Assembly: GCA_017577575.1 (NCBI GenBank)
Contig: PKRG01000005.1
Span: forward strand, 1 to 64,000
DNA from: Acidimicrobiia bacterium
Lineage (GTDB): Bacteria > Actinomycetota > Acidimicrobiia > Spongiisociales > ZC4RG35
Direction: 5' to 3'
DNA: 64,000 bases
Shown: in pieces, positions 1 to 9,467 of the stretch
Layout: every line of letters begins with the position of its first letter
How positions within the stretch are numbered: position 1 is the first letter of the stretch
Program-made: the position numbers and the translations under genes
Notes under the pieces: model-generated
Databases searched by the model: none
The model's input: the letters and a program-made list of their open reading frames with translations, nothing else
What the model was told of the DNA's origin: nothing

Positions 1-231
1 GCGCGGGTGGCGCCTCGCTCCCCGACCGAGCTCCCCTGGGGCCCAAGGCGGCCGGGGGCCCCCCCCCCTGCCCCCTTCCCCCAAAAGAAGAGGGGGGGGG
101 TCCGGGGTGGGGGGGGGGAGTTCTCATGCGGGGGGGCCCAAACAGGGTTGAGGGACGAGCGCGAAGCTCAGAACCCCTGCCCCCCCGGGGGGTGGGTGGG
201 GGGGGGGGGGGGGGCGGGGAGCCCCCCCGCC
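1..231. other. Low-complexity G/C homopolymer tract at window edge
   Basis: This stretch is dominated by long runs of G and C, including a run of about 15 G near 200-214 and several C runs near 60-80 and 221-228. It carries no convincing codon pattern on either strand. It sits exactly where the WecA-like gene should end. It looks like a poorly resolved assembly end rather than biology, although a real low-complexity tail cannot be excluded. Confidence 0.6.
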
Positions 232-1153
232 ATGTCATTGTGATGGCGATCATCCCCACGGCCCCGACGACCACGAGCGCCGCCGGCCCAGGGAGCAGCC
301 ACGACACCAGGAGGGTGGCGGCGACGATCGCCGCATGGCATCCGACGAGGAGCAGCGTCACCGAAGGCACCGACCTGCCGGAGAAGACCAGGCGGTCGTA
401 GACGTGGCCGCGGTCCCCTTCGAACAGCCGGCTGCCTCGTTGGAAGCGCCTTCCGACCGTGACGATCAGGTCCACGACGAACATGCCCATGAAGCCGCCG
501 GCGGCCAGGCTCCCGATGATCCCGTCTTCTGCGCGTAAGACGGTGACTCCTGTGGCGATGACGGCACCGACCAGATAGGCGCCTCCGTCGCCCAGGAAGA
601 CCCGGCCGGGATGCCAGTTGAACGGCAGGAACCCCACGAGCGCCGCGGCCAGGAGCAGCGGCAGCCACGCCGACCGACCCTGGAGAGCGGCCAACGCCCC
701 CAGCCCGACGAGACTGACCAGCCCCGTCGATCCGGCGAGCCCGTCGATTCCGTCGTAGAGGTTCACCGCGTTGACCGCGGCGACGACGATCAGGACCGAC
801 AGGGAATAGTGGGCGACGGAGACATCGAGCAGGTCTGCGCACAGGATGGCGGCCGCCACCGCCTCGACACCGAGGCGGACACCGGGTGAGAGGCTGAACC
901 GGTCGTCGATCGCTCCGAGGAGGGTCAGGATCACCAGCCCGGCAGCGAGGGAGGGGCGCAGGCCGCCGACCCAGGTGAAAGGCACGAGCGTGGCGAGCAA
1001 GAGCCCCGGACCGGCGAGGGGAATGGCAGGGACCACGTGGGTCTTGAGTTCGTCCATCCCTGGCTCGTCGACATACCCGAGCGGCGGCCCGATGACCGGC
1101 AGGACCTTGCACCAGAGCCACGACAGCGCGATCGCGGTCAGGACTGCGACCAC
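232..1153 (-). CDS. WecA/MraY-family polyprenyl-phosphate sugar-1-phosphate transferase (C-terminus uncertain)
   Basis: This is a polytopic membrane enzyme that would transfer a sugar-1-phosphate from a UDP-sugar to a polyprenyl phosphate, starting a lipid-linked glycan at the inner membrane. Translation from GTG at 1153 gives successive hydrophobic helices and the family landmarks: an early DDR motif (AIDDRFSL), NLYDGIDGLAG, FLGDGGAYLVG, and a cytoplasmic GDRGHVYDRL motif carrying the conserved His. About 307 residues are readable; family members have 320-370. The frame stays open into the homopolymer tract, so the true stop is not resolved. The GTG overlaps the end of the upstream GT4-GNAT gene, which suggests one operon for surface glycan synthesis. 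The exact substrate (WecA, TagO or similar) cannot be told. Confidence 0.82.
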
Positions 1154-2907
1154 TCGAGCACCTCGGACGACTCGCCCTTGTGGACTTCGATGCGGGAGTG
1201 CGGGACGAAACCCATACGCTTGTAGGCAGCGATGGCCACGTGGTTGTCGGAGCCGACGACGACGCGGACGGTTGGCGTCTCCAGGCGACTGAGCAGCTCT
1301 CTCCCCAGAGACACCCCTATGCCGCGCCCGCGCCTGTCGGCTGCGACCGCCATGGCGAGCAGCTCCGCTCCCGACGTCTCCTCACCCGTGCCGTACCGGA
1401 ACGACTCCCACAACCGGCGAATCGCCCCGGGGCGAACCAGCCGAGGCAGGACGACCAGGCCGGCGCGCCATCCGTGCTTGACGGCGAACCGACGGTAGAA
1501 CGCCGAGGTGGACCGGGTGCCGGCGACGAAACCGACCGGGCCGCTGTCGTCCTCGGCGATGACGGCCACCCCATCGGGGTCGGTGACCAAGGCCCGGTAA
1601 AGCAGACGCAGGAAAGGCGTGCCGAGCGTGGACAGAAACCCCGTGGTGATCGACCGCTGGTGCATGGCGGCCATGAAGGAGGCGTCCGTCTTCTCGGCCG
1701 GGCGGAGCGAGACCGCCCCTTCCCATCGGCCCGAGAGCGCCTCGGCCATCGCCGACAGCCCTCGCTGACGGGCGAGTCGGAGGTACGTGGCCATGACCTT
1801 CTCCACGACGCGGCGTTCGTCGAAGGCCTCCTCTGCCTTCGTTCTCGCCCCCGCGGAAAGGCGTCGCCGGACCTGCGGGTCGGCCAGCTCCTCGATCGCC
1901 TCGCGGAGCGCCCGGGGATCTCCTACCGGCACGAGCAGTCCGTTGCGACCGGGATCGACGACTTCCCTGCAACCTCTGATGTCCGTCGCCACCACCGGCA
2001 GGCCCATCGCCGATGCCTCCATCGCCGCCCGGGGGAACCCTTCGCGATGCGACGGGAGCACGAACACGTCCATTGCGGCGTACAGCCGCTCCATGTCGGT
2101 GCGCATGCCGAGGAAGCGCACCCCGTTGGCCGCTGCCCGTTCGATCAGCTCCGGGGGCACGGCGTCCGGTTTGTCGGGATCCTGAGGACCGATGCAGACC
2201 ACCACGAAACGGTCGTCGAGGCCCTCCGCTGCCTGGAACAGCTCGGCGAACCCCTTCTCCAGCACGAGCCGCCCTACGCAGCCCACGACGACGTCGTCGG
2301 GGCCGACACCCAGCTCGGCCCGCACCTCGGCGCGGACGTCGGGCCCGGCACGGCGCGGGTCGAACCGGTCGAGATCCACTCCGTTGCCGAGATGCTGGAT
2401 CTTGTCGGGGTGGGCGATCCGCAGCCGTCTCATCAACGCCGCGTCCTCGGCGCTCTGGACGAGCTCGGCGTCGGAGAAGCGGCTAGCCACGGCCTCCAGG
2501 GTGTAGACCACCGCTCGCTTCAGCAGCGGGTCGTCGGGGGCGGCGTAGATGCCGTGCACGGTGTTGACCACGATCGGGACGCCCATGAGCCGGCCGATGA
2601 TCCGTCCGTAGATGCCTGGCTTCGGATTGTGGGTGTGGAGGATGTCGGGACGCTCCCGGCGAATGACCTTCACCAGCTCCCACATGGCCTTCAGATCGGC
2701 CAGGGGGTCGACGCCTCTGGTCGAGGAGGCGAGAGGTACGTGCCGGATGCCCCGCGACTCGAGCTCGGCTACCCATGGGCCGGGCGCCGAGATGCCGACC
2801 GAGTCGATGCCGTGGTCGCTCGGGGCCAGCAGCTGCGGCATGATGAGGTAGCGGAGGCTCAGGTCGACCGTGGTGAGGTGGGCGATCTTGGGGCGCCGGT
2901 CGGTCAT
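1138..2907 (-). CDS. GT4 glycosyltransferase fused to a GNAT acetyltransferase
   Basis: This 589-residue protein has two enzymatic halves. Residues ~5-380 form a GT-B family 4 glycosyltransferase with HTHNPKPGIYGR, the nucleotide-sugar loop CVGRLVLEKGF near 210-220, and the EX7E-type motif SHREGFPRAAMEASAMG near 286-302. Residues ~398-589 form a GNAT domain with the acetyl-CoA loop DRRGRGIGVSLG near 524-535 and the typical C-terminal NHVAIAAYKRMGF. The ATG at 2907 overlaps the TGA of the upstream GT4 gene by 4 bases. The likely role is adding and then N-acetylating a sugar during lipid-linked glycan or exopolysaccharide assembly, in keeping with the WecA-like and DegT neighbours. The sugar specificity is unknown. 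Confidence 0.85.
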   Translation of the reverse strand: MTDRRPKIAHLTTVDLSLRYLIMPQLLAPSDHGIDSVGISAPGPWVAELESRGIRHVPLASSTRGVDPLADLKAMWELVKVIRRERPDILHTHNPKPGIYGRIIGRLMGVPIVVNTVHGIYAAPDDPLLKRAVVYTLEAVASRFSDAELVQSAEDAALMRRLRIAHPDKIQHLGNGVDLDRFDPRRAGPDVRAEVRAELGVGPDDVVVGCVGRLVLEKGFAELFQAAEGLDDRFVVVCIGPQDPDKPDAVPPELIERAAANGVRFLGMRTDMERLYAAMDVFVLPSHREGFPRAAMEASAMGLPVVATDIRGCREVVDPGRNGLLVPVGDPRALREAIEELADPQVRRRLSAGARTKAEEAFDERRVVEKVMATYLRLARQRGLSAMAEALSGRWEGAVSLRPAEKTDASFMAAMHQRSITTGFLSTLGTPFLRLLYRALVTDPDGVAVIAEDDSGPVGFVAGTRSTSAFYRRFAVKHGWRAGLVVLPRLVRPGAIRRLWESFRYGTGEETSGAELLAMAVAADRRGRGIGVSLGRELLSRLETPTVRVVVGSDNHVAIAAYKRMGFVPHSRIEVHKGESSEVLEWSQS

Positions 2908-3974
2908 CGTCCCGCCACCTCCTTCAGGAGCCGGCCGTAGCCTTCCACGCTTCCGGACATCGAGAACCTCTCGGAAGCGAAGGCCCTGGCGTTCCTCGCC
3001 ATCTCGAGGCGCTGGGGCTCGTCGGCCGCCAGCTTCTCGAGGGCGCCGACGAATCCGTCGAGGTCGCCCGGTGGGATCACGTATCCGCTCTTCTCGTGGA
3101 TCACCGCCTCGGCCGTTCCCCCGACGTTCGACGCCACCGCGGGCACACCGGCCGCCGCGGCCTCGATCACGACCCCGGGCAGGCCTTCCGTCCGCGATGT
3201 CAGGAGCAGCACATCGGCCCAGCGGAGTTGCGGAGTCATGTCCGCGACGGAGCCGAGCAACTCGACGTTCCCGCCGCGACGTTCGATCTCCCCCCGCAGC
3301 GGGCCGTCCCCTGCCATCCGCAGGACCGCCCCGTCCCCCAGCGCCGCCACGGCGTCGACGGCGGTCAAGGGGTCCTTCTCGTGGGAGAGGCTTCCGGCGA
3401 ACAGCACGTGCAGCGGCCGCTCCGACCGCTCCACGATCGGCAGCTCGAACCAGTGCTCCTCGACCCCCCGATAGATCACCGACAGCTTCGATGCCGGTGT
3501 GCCGTGGGCCTCCAACTGGCTCCGAGTCGCCTCGGAAACGGCAGCGATGTGGTCGCACCCAGCCAGCAGCGCCCTCTGGAACATCCGGTGGAGGGAGCTC
3601 CGCAGCCAGTACGACGGCTCCCCGATGGACCTGTAGACGAGGCGCGGCCGCGGCACGACGAGGCGGGAGGTGATGGTGGCGTACCGCAGTGTGGCGCCGC
3701 CGTTGGCGAGGACGACGTCGGGGCGTCTCTCGGCGAGCCGGCGCCTGAGTGCGCGGACTATCGCCGGCTGCACGCCCCCGACCGGCGTCCCGACGCTCAG
3801 CGGGACGGTCTCGAGGCCGGGACGGGAGCTACCCGTCAGAGAGAGCAGCTCTATGTCCCAACCTTGTGCCGCCAACCGGTCGACGAGCAGGCGGCCGAAG
3901 ACCTCGGCGCCGCGGCGGGCGTCGGAGGTCACGAGCACATCGACTCGAGGCGGAGATTGGTGCAGATCGCTCAA
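2904..3974 (-). CDS. GT4-family glycosyltransferase
   Basis: This 356-residue protein has the GT-B fold of family 4 retaining glycosyltransferases. The N-terminal acceptor domain starts with VDVLVTSDARRGAEVFGRLL. A nucleotide-sugar domain carries LFAGSLSHEKDPLTAVDAVA and the EX7E-type segment SRTEGLPGVVIEAAAAG. It would transfer a hexose to a lipid-linked or surface glycan at the cytoplasmic membrane face. The apparent start is TTG at 3974, and I see no better in-frame alternative. It heads a leftward operon with the fused GT4-GNAT and WecA-like genes. The 133-base gap to the rightward GNAT gene must hold divergent promoters. Donor and acceptor are unknown. Confidence 0.85.
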   Translation of the reverse strand: MSDLHQSPPRVDVLVTSDARRGAEVFGRLLVDRLAAQGWDIELLSLTGSSRPGLETVPLSVGTPVGGVQPAIVRALRRRLAERRPDVVLANGGATLRYATITSRLVVPRPRLVYRSIGEPSYWLRSSLHRMFQRALLAGCDHIAAVSEATRSQLEAHGTPASKLSVIYRGVEEHWFELPIVERSERPLHVLFAGSLSHEKDPLTAVDAVAALGDGAVLRMAGDGPLRGEIERRGGNVELLGSVADMTPQLRWADVLLLTSRTEGLPGVVIEAAAAGVPAVASNVGGTAEAVIHEKSGYVIPPGDLDGFVGALEKLAADEPQRLEMARNARAFASERFSMSGSVEGYGRLLKEVAGR

Positions 3975-4107
3975 AGAAAGAAACCCCTCGGTTGGGCGAG
4001 TCTATCTGCGGTGCGGGAACGCACCTCTAGGCCTATCGGAGGGGATGAGACCCCCCTTGACACCCGGCGGCCCCGGCCCATACTCATCGTGTCGGCTGGG
4101 AGGCTGG

Positions 4108-5043
4108 ATGACTTCGACGATGGCGATCCGCGAGGCGACGCCCGCGGACGTTCCCGAGATCCTGGATGTGCTGAGGGCGGCGCTGGGCGAGCCCCCGGGC
4201 CTGCAGCGCACCGAGGCGCTGTGGAACTGGAAGCACTTCGACAACCCCTTCGGCCGCTCGATCGTGCTCGTCGCCGAGAGCGGCGGCCGGATCGCCGGGG
4301 TGCGGGCGTTCATGCGCTGGGAGCTGGTCACGCCCCGTGGGGAGACGCTGCGGTGCGTGCGAGCCGTCGACACCGCCACCCACCCCGACTTCCACCGGCG
4401 AGGCATCTTCCGCACGCTCACCCTGTCCGCGCTCGAGGCGGCCGCCGCCGAAGGCGTGCACCTGGTGTTCAACACCCCGAACGCCAAGTCGGGCGCCGGA
4501 TACCTGAAGATGGGATGGTCGCTGGTGGGCCCGGTGCGGGTGATGGTGGCCCCGTCGCTGCGGGCGATCCGCCCCCGGCCCGAGTCGGACGCTCCGCTCC
4601 TCGACGCTGCGGCCGGCGGCCCATCCGGTCCGGTGCCGGAGCGGGAGCCGATGGGTCTGCGCACGCCCCGGACGCCGGAGTACCTGAGCTGGCGGTTCGG
4701 CTCCCACCCCACCGCCCGCTACCGGACGGTGGAAGCCGACGGCTCCTGGGCGGTGCTGCGAGAAAACCACCGATTCGGCCGCCCCGAGCTGGTGGTGTCG
4801 GAGCTGTTGGGCCCCCGCCCCGAAACACCACTGCGCAGCGCCCGACGCGCATCCCGGGCTGCCTACCTGATCGGGTCTTTCCGTCCCGGCACACCGGAAC
4901 GGCGGGCAGCCCTTCGAGCCGGTTTGATCCCCGTGCCTCGGGTGCAGGCGATGACGCTCGTCGCCCGGCCGTTGGCCGACATAGGCCCGGTGACCGATCT
5001 CGCAGCTTGGGACCTGACAATCGGAGATCTGGAGTTACTGTGA
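4108..5043 (+). CDS. GNAT-family N-acetyltransferase
   Basis: The N-terminal ~150 of 311 residues are a GNAT domain. It starts MAIREATPADVPEILDVLR, has a central strand ending in AVDTATHPDFHRRGIFRTL that forms the acetyl-CoA pyrophosphate loop, and continues with NTPNAKSGAGYLKMGW. The C-terminal half is less recognisable; it contains PEYLSWRFGSHPTARYRTV, as in the longer GNAT/FemAB-like proteins of surface-sugar loci. The ATG at 4108 follows a GGGAGG-like site; a second ATG at 4120 is possible. It lies just before the DegT aminotransferase gene, so acetylation of an amino-sugar is a plausible but unproved role. Confidence 0.75.
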   Translation: MTSTMAIREATPADVPEILDVLRAALGEPPGLQRTEALWNWKHFDNPFGRSIVLVAESGGRIAGVRAFMRWELVTPRGETLRCVRAVDTATHPDFHRRGIFRTLTLSALEAAAAEGVHLVFNTPNAKSGAGYLKMGWSLVGPVRVMVAPSLRAIRPRPESDAPLLDAAAGGPSGPVPEREPMGLRTPRTPEYLSWRFGSHPTARYRTVEADGSWAVLRENHRFGRPELVVSELLGPRPETPLRSARRASRAAYLIGSFRPGTPERRAALRAGLIPVPRVQAMTLVARPLADIGPVTDLAAWDLTIGDLELL

Positions 5044-5073
5044 TCGATCGTTCGTTGCTGAGGAGCGCATCCG

Positions 5074-6231
5074 ATGACTGACAAGCCCGCAGTCCTGGGC
5101 GGAGACCCCGTGTTCGCCGAGCCGATACCGTTCGCCCGTCCCTCGCTCGAGGAACCCGACAAGGTCACCGAGCTGATCCGGGGCGCTCTCGAGTCGGGCA
5201 TGCTGACGAACGCCGGCCTCGTAGCCCAGCTCGAGGAGCGGGTGGCCGACTACTTCGGCGTGCGCAACTGCGTGGCGGTGTCGTCGTGCACCATCGGGCT
5301 GATGCTCACCGTCCAGGCCCTGGCCGCCGACGGCCCCGTGGCGGTGCCGTCGTTCACGTTCTCGGCCACGGCCCACGCCGTCGAGTGGAACCACAAGCCG
5401 ATCCGCTTCATGGACTGCGCTTCCGACACCTGGCTGGTCCGTCCCGAGGACGTGCCGGAGGGCGTCTCGTTGATCATGGCGACCCACGTCTCGGGCGTGC
5501 CCTGCGACGTCGAGGGCCTGGAACGGCGGGCTCGAGAGATCGGCGCCAGGCTGATCTTCGACGCTGCGCACGGTGCCGGTTCGACGGTCACCGTGGGAGA
5601 CGCGACGGTGCCGCTGGGCCGGTTCGGCGACGCCGAGGTGTTCAGCCTCACCCCCACCAAGGTGCTGAGCGGCGCCGAAGGGGGTCTCGTCACCACCGAC
5701 GACGACGAGCTCGCAGACCGGATCCGCCTCGCCCGCGACTACGGCAACCCCGGCGACTACGACACCCGGTTCGCCGGGCTCAACGCCCGCCTCTCCGAAC
5801 TGCACGCCGCGCTGGTGCTCGTCGCCCTCGGGCATCTGGAAGACCGGGTACAGCGACGGACCCGGATCGCCGAGCGGTACCGGGAGCGCCTGGGGGAGAT
5901 CCCGGGCATCGGCTGGCAACACGTGCCCGAGGGGTCACGCAGCTCCTACAAGGACTTCATCATCACCGTCGACGCCGAGCAGTTCGGCGCCCACCGCGAC
6001 GACGTGGTGCCGGCTCTGCACGCCGAGGGCGTCCCCACCCGCCCCTACTACGCCCCGCCCGTGCATCGGCAGCAGGCGTATGCCCATGTCGAGACCGGCG
6101 CGCTGCCCGTCACCGACTGGCTGGCCGACCGGGTGATCGCCCTCCCGATCTGGTCGGACATGACCCTCGACCAGGTCGACGGGGTGGCCGAGGCGCTGGC
6201 CAAGATCCACGCCCACGCCGACGCCCTTTGA
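5074..6231 (+). CDS. DegT/DnrJ/EryC1-family PLP-dependent sugar aminotransferase
   Basis: This 385-residue fold-type I aminotransferase would convert a keto-sugar nucleotide to an amino-sugar. Visible landmarks are FDAAHGAG with the cofactor Asp at 163, and SLTPTKVLSGAEGG with Lys196 as the presumed Schiff-base lysine. The segment DYGNPGDYDTRFAGLNARLSEL and the late RPYYAPPVHRQQAY are typical of the family. It begins 30 bases after the GNAT gene, so both are probably co-transcribed. Together they suggest synthesis of an N-acetylated amino-sugar for the surface glycan whose transferases lie to the left. Confidence 0.87.
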   Translation: MTDKPAVLGGDPVFAEPIPFARPSLEEPDKVTELIRGALESGMLTNAGLVAQLEERVADYFGVRNCVAVSSCTIGLMLTVQALAADGPVAVPSFTFSATAHAVEWNHKPIRFMDCASDTWLVRPEDVPEGVSLIMATHVSGVPCDVEGLERRAREIGARLIFDAAHGAGSTVTVGDATVPLGRFGDAEVFSLTPTKVLSGAEGGLVTTDDDELADRIRLARDYGNPGDYDTRFAGLNARLSELHAALVLVALGHLEDRVQRRTRIAERYRERLGEIPGIGWQHVPEGSRSSYKDFIITVDAEQFGAHRDDVVPALHAEGVPTRPYYAPPVHRQQAYAHVETGALPVTDWLADRVIALPIWSDMTLDQVDGVAEALAKIHAHADAL

Positions 6232-6235
6232 GGGC

Positions 6236-7903
6236 TCAGCGCGACGTCGAGATCGACACCGGAACGGCCTGGCGGGTCGCTTCCTTGGCGTGGTAGCTGG
6301 AGCGGACCAGCGGGCCGGATTCGACGTGGGGGATCCCGATGGACTCCCCGTACTCCTTGTAGCGGGCGAACTCGTCGGGGTGCACGTAGCGGTGGATGGG
6401 ACGGTGCCGGGCCGTGGGCCGCAGGTACTGGCCGATGGTGACGATGTCGACGCCGACGGCCCGCAGGTCGGAGAGGGCCCCGAGCACCTCCTCTTCGGTT
6501 TCGCCCATCCCGACGATGAGACCCGACTTGGTGAGCCCTTCGGGATGCATCTGCTTGGCTCGCCACAGCAGCGCCAGCGAACGCCCGTAGTTGGCGGACG
6601 TGCGGATGTCGCGCTGGAGGCGGAGCACCGTCTCGGTGTTGTGGTTGAGCACGTCGGGGCGGGCGTCCATCAGCGTGCGCAGCGCTTCGATGTCGCCTTT
6701 GAAGTCGGGGATCAGCACCTCGATGTCGGTGCCCGGTGAGCGCCGCCGGCTCTCGATGATCGTCTGGGCGAAGATGCCCGCTCCCCCGTCGTCGAGGTCG
6801 TCTCGGTTGACGCTCGTTATGACGGCGTGGGACAGGCCCATCTTGGCGATCGCCTCGGCGGCGCGGAACGGCTCGAGGACGTCGAGCTCCGTGGGCTTTC
6901 CGGTGGTGACGTTGCAGAACGAGCAGGCCCGGGTGCAGACGTCGCCCAGGATCATCAGCGTGGCGGTGCCCATCCCCCAGCATTCGTAGATGTTGGGGCA
7001 GTTCGCCTCCTCGCACACCGTGTGGAGCGACATCTCCCGCATCATCTTCTTCAGCTGGATGTAGTCGCCGTCCATGCGGGCCTTCACCTTCATCCACTCC
7101 GGACGGGGAGGCTCCCCGGGCAGGCGCCCGTTGATGAGCACCGGCTCGGGCCCTCGGTTCGGCGAGAACGTCCCTGACGCCAGCAGCCGGTCCACTTCGT
7201 GCTCGGGGGCTTTCTTGGCCTGGCGGCGGGTGAACGCCGCCAACTGGACCTCCCGGCGGTCGTAGCCGAACTCGGCGGCGAAGGCGGGAATGACCGCCTC
7301 GACCGCCTCCTCCAGAGTGACCCGGCGTCCCACGAGATCGGACAGGGTCGTGACGGGCCGGTCGGTGATCCCGCACGGGTTCATCATCTGGAAGAACCGC
7401 ATGTCGGGGTCGAGGTTGAGGGCGAACCCGTGCATGGTCACCTGCTGGGAGACCCGCACTCCGATCGCCGCCACCTTCCCCTTGGCGGTCCACACCCCGG
7501 TCAGCCCTTCCTCGGTCCAGGCTTCCACACCGAAGGTCGCCAGCGCCCTGATCAGAGCCCGTTCCAGCGTGCGGACGTAGGGAACGATCCGCTTGGGGTC
7601 CGGCAGGCGGATGATCGGGTACCCGACCAGCTGGCCGGGACCGTGGAACGTGATGTCACCGCCCCGGTCCACGTCGTAGACCTCGGCGCCCGCCGCCTCC
7701 ACCGCGGCGCGGTCGACGAGCAGGTTGGCCGGGTCGCCGTTGCGGCCGATCGTGAACACCGGCGGGTGCTCGACGAGCAGCAGGTAGTCGTCGCCGGTGC
7801 GCCCCCGGGCACGCCCTTCGTGGATCGCCCTCTGCAGGTCCCATGCCTCGGCGTACGGAAGCCGGCCGAGCCAGCGAACCCGGAGGAGAGGTGTGGCGCT
7901 CAC
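6236..7903 (-). CDS. lipB-lipA: Fused octanoyltransferase LipB - lipoyl synthase LipA
   Basis: This 555-residue protein joins both steps of lipoate formation. Residues ~1-220 are LipB, which moves octanoyl from acyl carrier protein to the lipoyl-domain lysine: HGPGQLVGYP near 87-96, KVAAIGVRV with Lys143, and NPCGITDRP with the acyl-thioester Cys177. Residues ~255-555 are LipA, a radical-SAM enzyme inserting two sulfurs: auxiliary-cluster cysteines 297, 302 and 308 (CX4CX5C), SAM-cluster cysteines 323, 327 and 330 (CX3CX2C), and a C-terminal VRSSYHA that supplies a serine ligand. All catalytic residues are present in one frame with no internal stop. It starts at GTG 7903, 29 bases after the E2 gene that it would modify. 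Confidence 0.93.
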   Translation of the reverse strand: MSATPLLRVRWLGRLPYAEAWDLQRAIHEGRARGRTGDDYLLLVEHPPVFTIGRNGDPANLLVDRAAVEAAGAEVYDVDRGGDITFHGPGQLVGYPIIRLPDPKRIVPYVRTLERALIRALATFGVEAWTEEGLTGVWTAKGKVAAIGVRVSQQVTMHGFALNLDPDMRFFQMMNPCGITDRPVTTLSDLVGRRVTLEEAVEAVIPAFAAEFGYDRREVQLAAFTRRQAKKAPEHEVDRLLASGTFSPNRGPEPVLINGRLPGEPPRPEWMKVKARMDGDYIQLKKMMREMSLHTVCEEANCPNIYECWGMGTATLMILGDVCTRACSFCNVTTGKPTELDVLEPFRAAEAIAKMGLSHAVITSVNRDDLDDGGAGIFAQTIIESRRRSPGTDIEVLIPDFKGDIEALRTLMDARPDVLNHNTETVLRLQRDIRTSANYGRSLALLWRAKQMHPEGLTKSGLIVGMGETEEEVLGALSDLRAVGVDIVTIGQYLRPTARHRPIHRYVHPDEFARYKEYGESIGIPHVESGPLVRSSYHAKEATRQAVPVSISTSR

Positions 7904-7932
7904 GAGGTCAACCTATCAGCGGAGCGCATCTA

Positions 7933-9450
7933 TCAAGTGAGCTCCTGCTCCCAGTCCCAGTTCTCGATGTTGTGCTTGATCCGGTTGAGGAACAGCACCG
8001 CCGTCGAGCCGTCGAAGGCGCGATGGTCCCAGCTGAGACCGAGATGGCCGATGTGACGGATGGCGATCATGTCCTCGCCGTCGGGGCCGGTGACCACCGC
8101 CGGCCGCTTCGTGATCGTGTCGGTCGACAGGATCGCGACGTTGGGGACGTTGATGATCGGCGCCGACATCAGCGACCCGAACGGGCCGGGGTTGGTGATG
8201 GTGAAGGTGGCTCCGGTGACGTCGTCGGGCGTCAGCTTGTTCGACCGGGCCCGGCCTGCGAGCTCGGAGATCTGCCGTGCCAGCCCGACGAGACGGAGGC
8301 CGTCGGCCTCGCGGATCGTGGCGACGATCAGGCCCTTCTGGTCGAGGTCGATGGCGATGCCCAGGTTCACGGTCCGGTGGAACACCGCCTTGCGCTCTTC
8401 CAGGTAGAACGACGAGTTGACGACCGGGAACTCCTTGAGGGCGTCGATGGTCGCCCGGGCGATGAACGGCAGGTAGGTGAGGGAGAACCCCTCCCGCTGC
8501 TTGAACGCCTCGCGGTGGAGCTGGCGGACCCGCTCGACCCGCTCGAAGTCGACTTCCACCACCGTCCACACGTGGGCGGCGGTGTCCTTCGACATGCGCA
8601 TGTTCTCGGCGATGCGCACCCGCAGGCGGTCGAGCTCGACCTCCTCGTCGCCCTCCCCGACTGCCGGCGCGGGTGGGGCGGGCCGGCGGGGCGCCTCGGC
8701 GGCGGGCGCTGGTGCGGGTGCCGGCGCCGGCTCCGGGGCGGGAACAGGCTCGGGCGCGGCAGGTGCCTCCTCGGCGGCCGGTGCCGCGGCGGGAGCGGGG
8801 GCCTCGGCGGCCGGGGCCGCGGCGGGAACCTCGCCGGCCTTCGTCGCCTCGATGTACGCCTCTACGTCCCGGCGGGTGATGCGTCCGCCCTGGCCCGTCC
8901 CCTCGATCTGGGAGATGTCGATGCCGTGTTCGCGGATGAGCTTTCGAACCACCGGCGACAGCAGCCGCGGCTCGGCAGACGCGCCGTCGCTGGGCGCCTC
9001 GGCCGACGGAGCGGCCGCCGCCGGTGCAGGCTCGGCCGCGGGCTCCGGAGCGGCGGCCGATGCGGCAGGCTCCGGCGCGGGCGCCGGGGCAGCGGGCTCC
9101 GCAGGTTCGGGTGCGGGAGCCGGTTCGGGCTGGGCGGGTTCTTCGGCCGCCGCCGGGGCTTCGGCGGGGGCAGCTTCGGCGGCGGGCGGGGCTTGGCCGC
9201 CGGTGGCTTCGTCCGGCTCGCCGATCACGGCCAGAGGCGTCCCCACCTCGACCGTCTCGCCTTCCGGAACCAGGATCTCGAGGACCACGCCCGAAACGGG
9301 CGAAGGCACCTCGGTGTCCACCTTGTCGGTCGAGATCTCGAGAAGGACCTCGTCTTCGGCAATGGTGTCCCCGACGTTCTTCGCCCACCGAAGGATCGTC
9401 CCTTCGGTGACCGTCTCTCCCAGCTGGGGCATGGTTACCTGCGTCGCCAT
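7933..9450 (-). CDS. Dihydrolipoamide acyltransferase, E2 component of a 2-oxoacid dehydrogenase complex
   Basis: This 505-residue E2 carries one N-terminal lipoyl domain (STDKVDTE, Lys43 for lipoylation). A long Ala/Pro/Glu-rich linker follows, then a peripheral-subunit-binding domain (SPVVRKLIREHGIDISQIEG), a second Ala/Pro linker, and a C-terminal catalytic domain ending with SWDHRAFDG, the active-site HXXXDG. The start is ATG 9450 (MATQVTMPQLGETV). It lies 17 bases downstream of lpd and just upstream of fused lipB-lipA. Pyruvate, 2-oxoglutarate and branched-chain complexes share this layout, and no E1 gene is in the window, so the substrate cannot be assigned. Confidence 0.9.
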   Translation of the reverse strand: MATQVTMPQLGETVTEGTILRWAKNVGDTIAEDEVLLEISTDKVDTEVPSPVSGVVLEILVPEGETVEVGTPLAVIGEPDEATGGQAPPAAEAAPAEAPAAAEEPAQPEPAPAPEPAEPAAPAPAPEPAASAAAPEPAAEPAPAAAAPSAEAPSDGASAEPRLLSPVVRKLIREHGIDISQIEGTGQGGRITRRDVEAYIEATKAGEVPAAAPAAEAPAPAAAPAAEEAPAAPEPVPAPEPAPAPAPAPAAEAPRRPAPPAPAVGEGDEEVELDRLRVRIAENMRMSKDTAAHVWTVVEVDFERVERVRQLHREAFKQREGFSLTYLPFIARATIDALKEFPVVNSSFYLEERKAVFHRTVNLGIAIDLDQKGLIVATIREADGLRLVGLARQISELAGRARSNKLTPDDVTGATFTITNPGPFGSLMSAPIINVPNVAILSTDTITKRPAVVTGPDGEDMIAIRHIGHLGLSWDHRAFDGSTAVLFLNRIKHNIENWDWEQELT

Positions 9451-9467
9451 TTGGTGCTCTACCTCTC

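Noticed and set aside
168..1121. Leftward open frame of 317 codons at the left edge
   Set aside because: Its Arg-rich product lacks family motifs; the neighbouring frame gives a clean WecA-like membrane protein with NLYDGIDGLAG and FLGDGGAYLVG.
8640..9200. Ala/Pro/Glu-rich stretch that might be a frameshift or simple repeat
   Set aside because: It is the normal flexible linker between the lipoyl, subunit-binding and catalytic domains of E2 and stays in frame.
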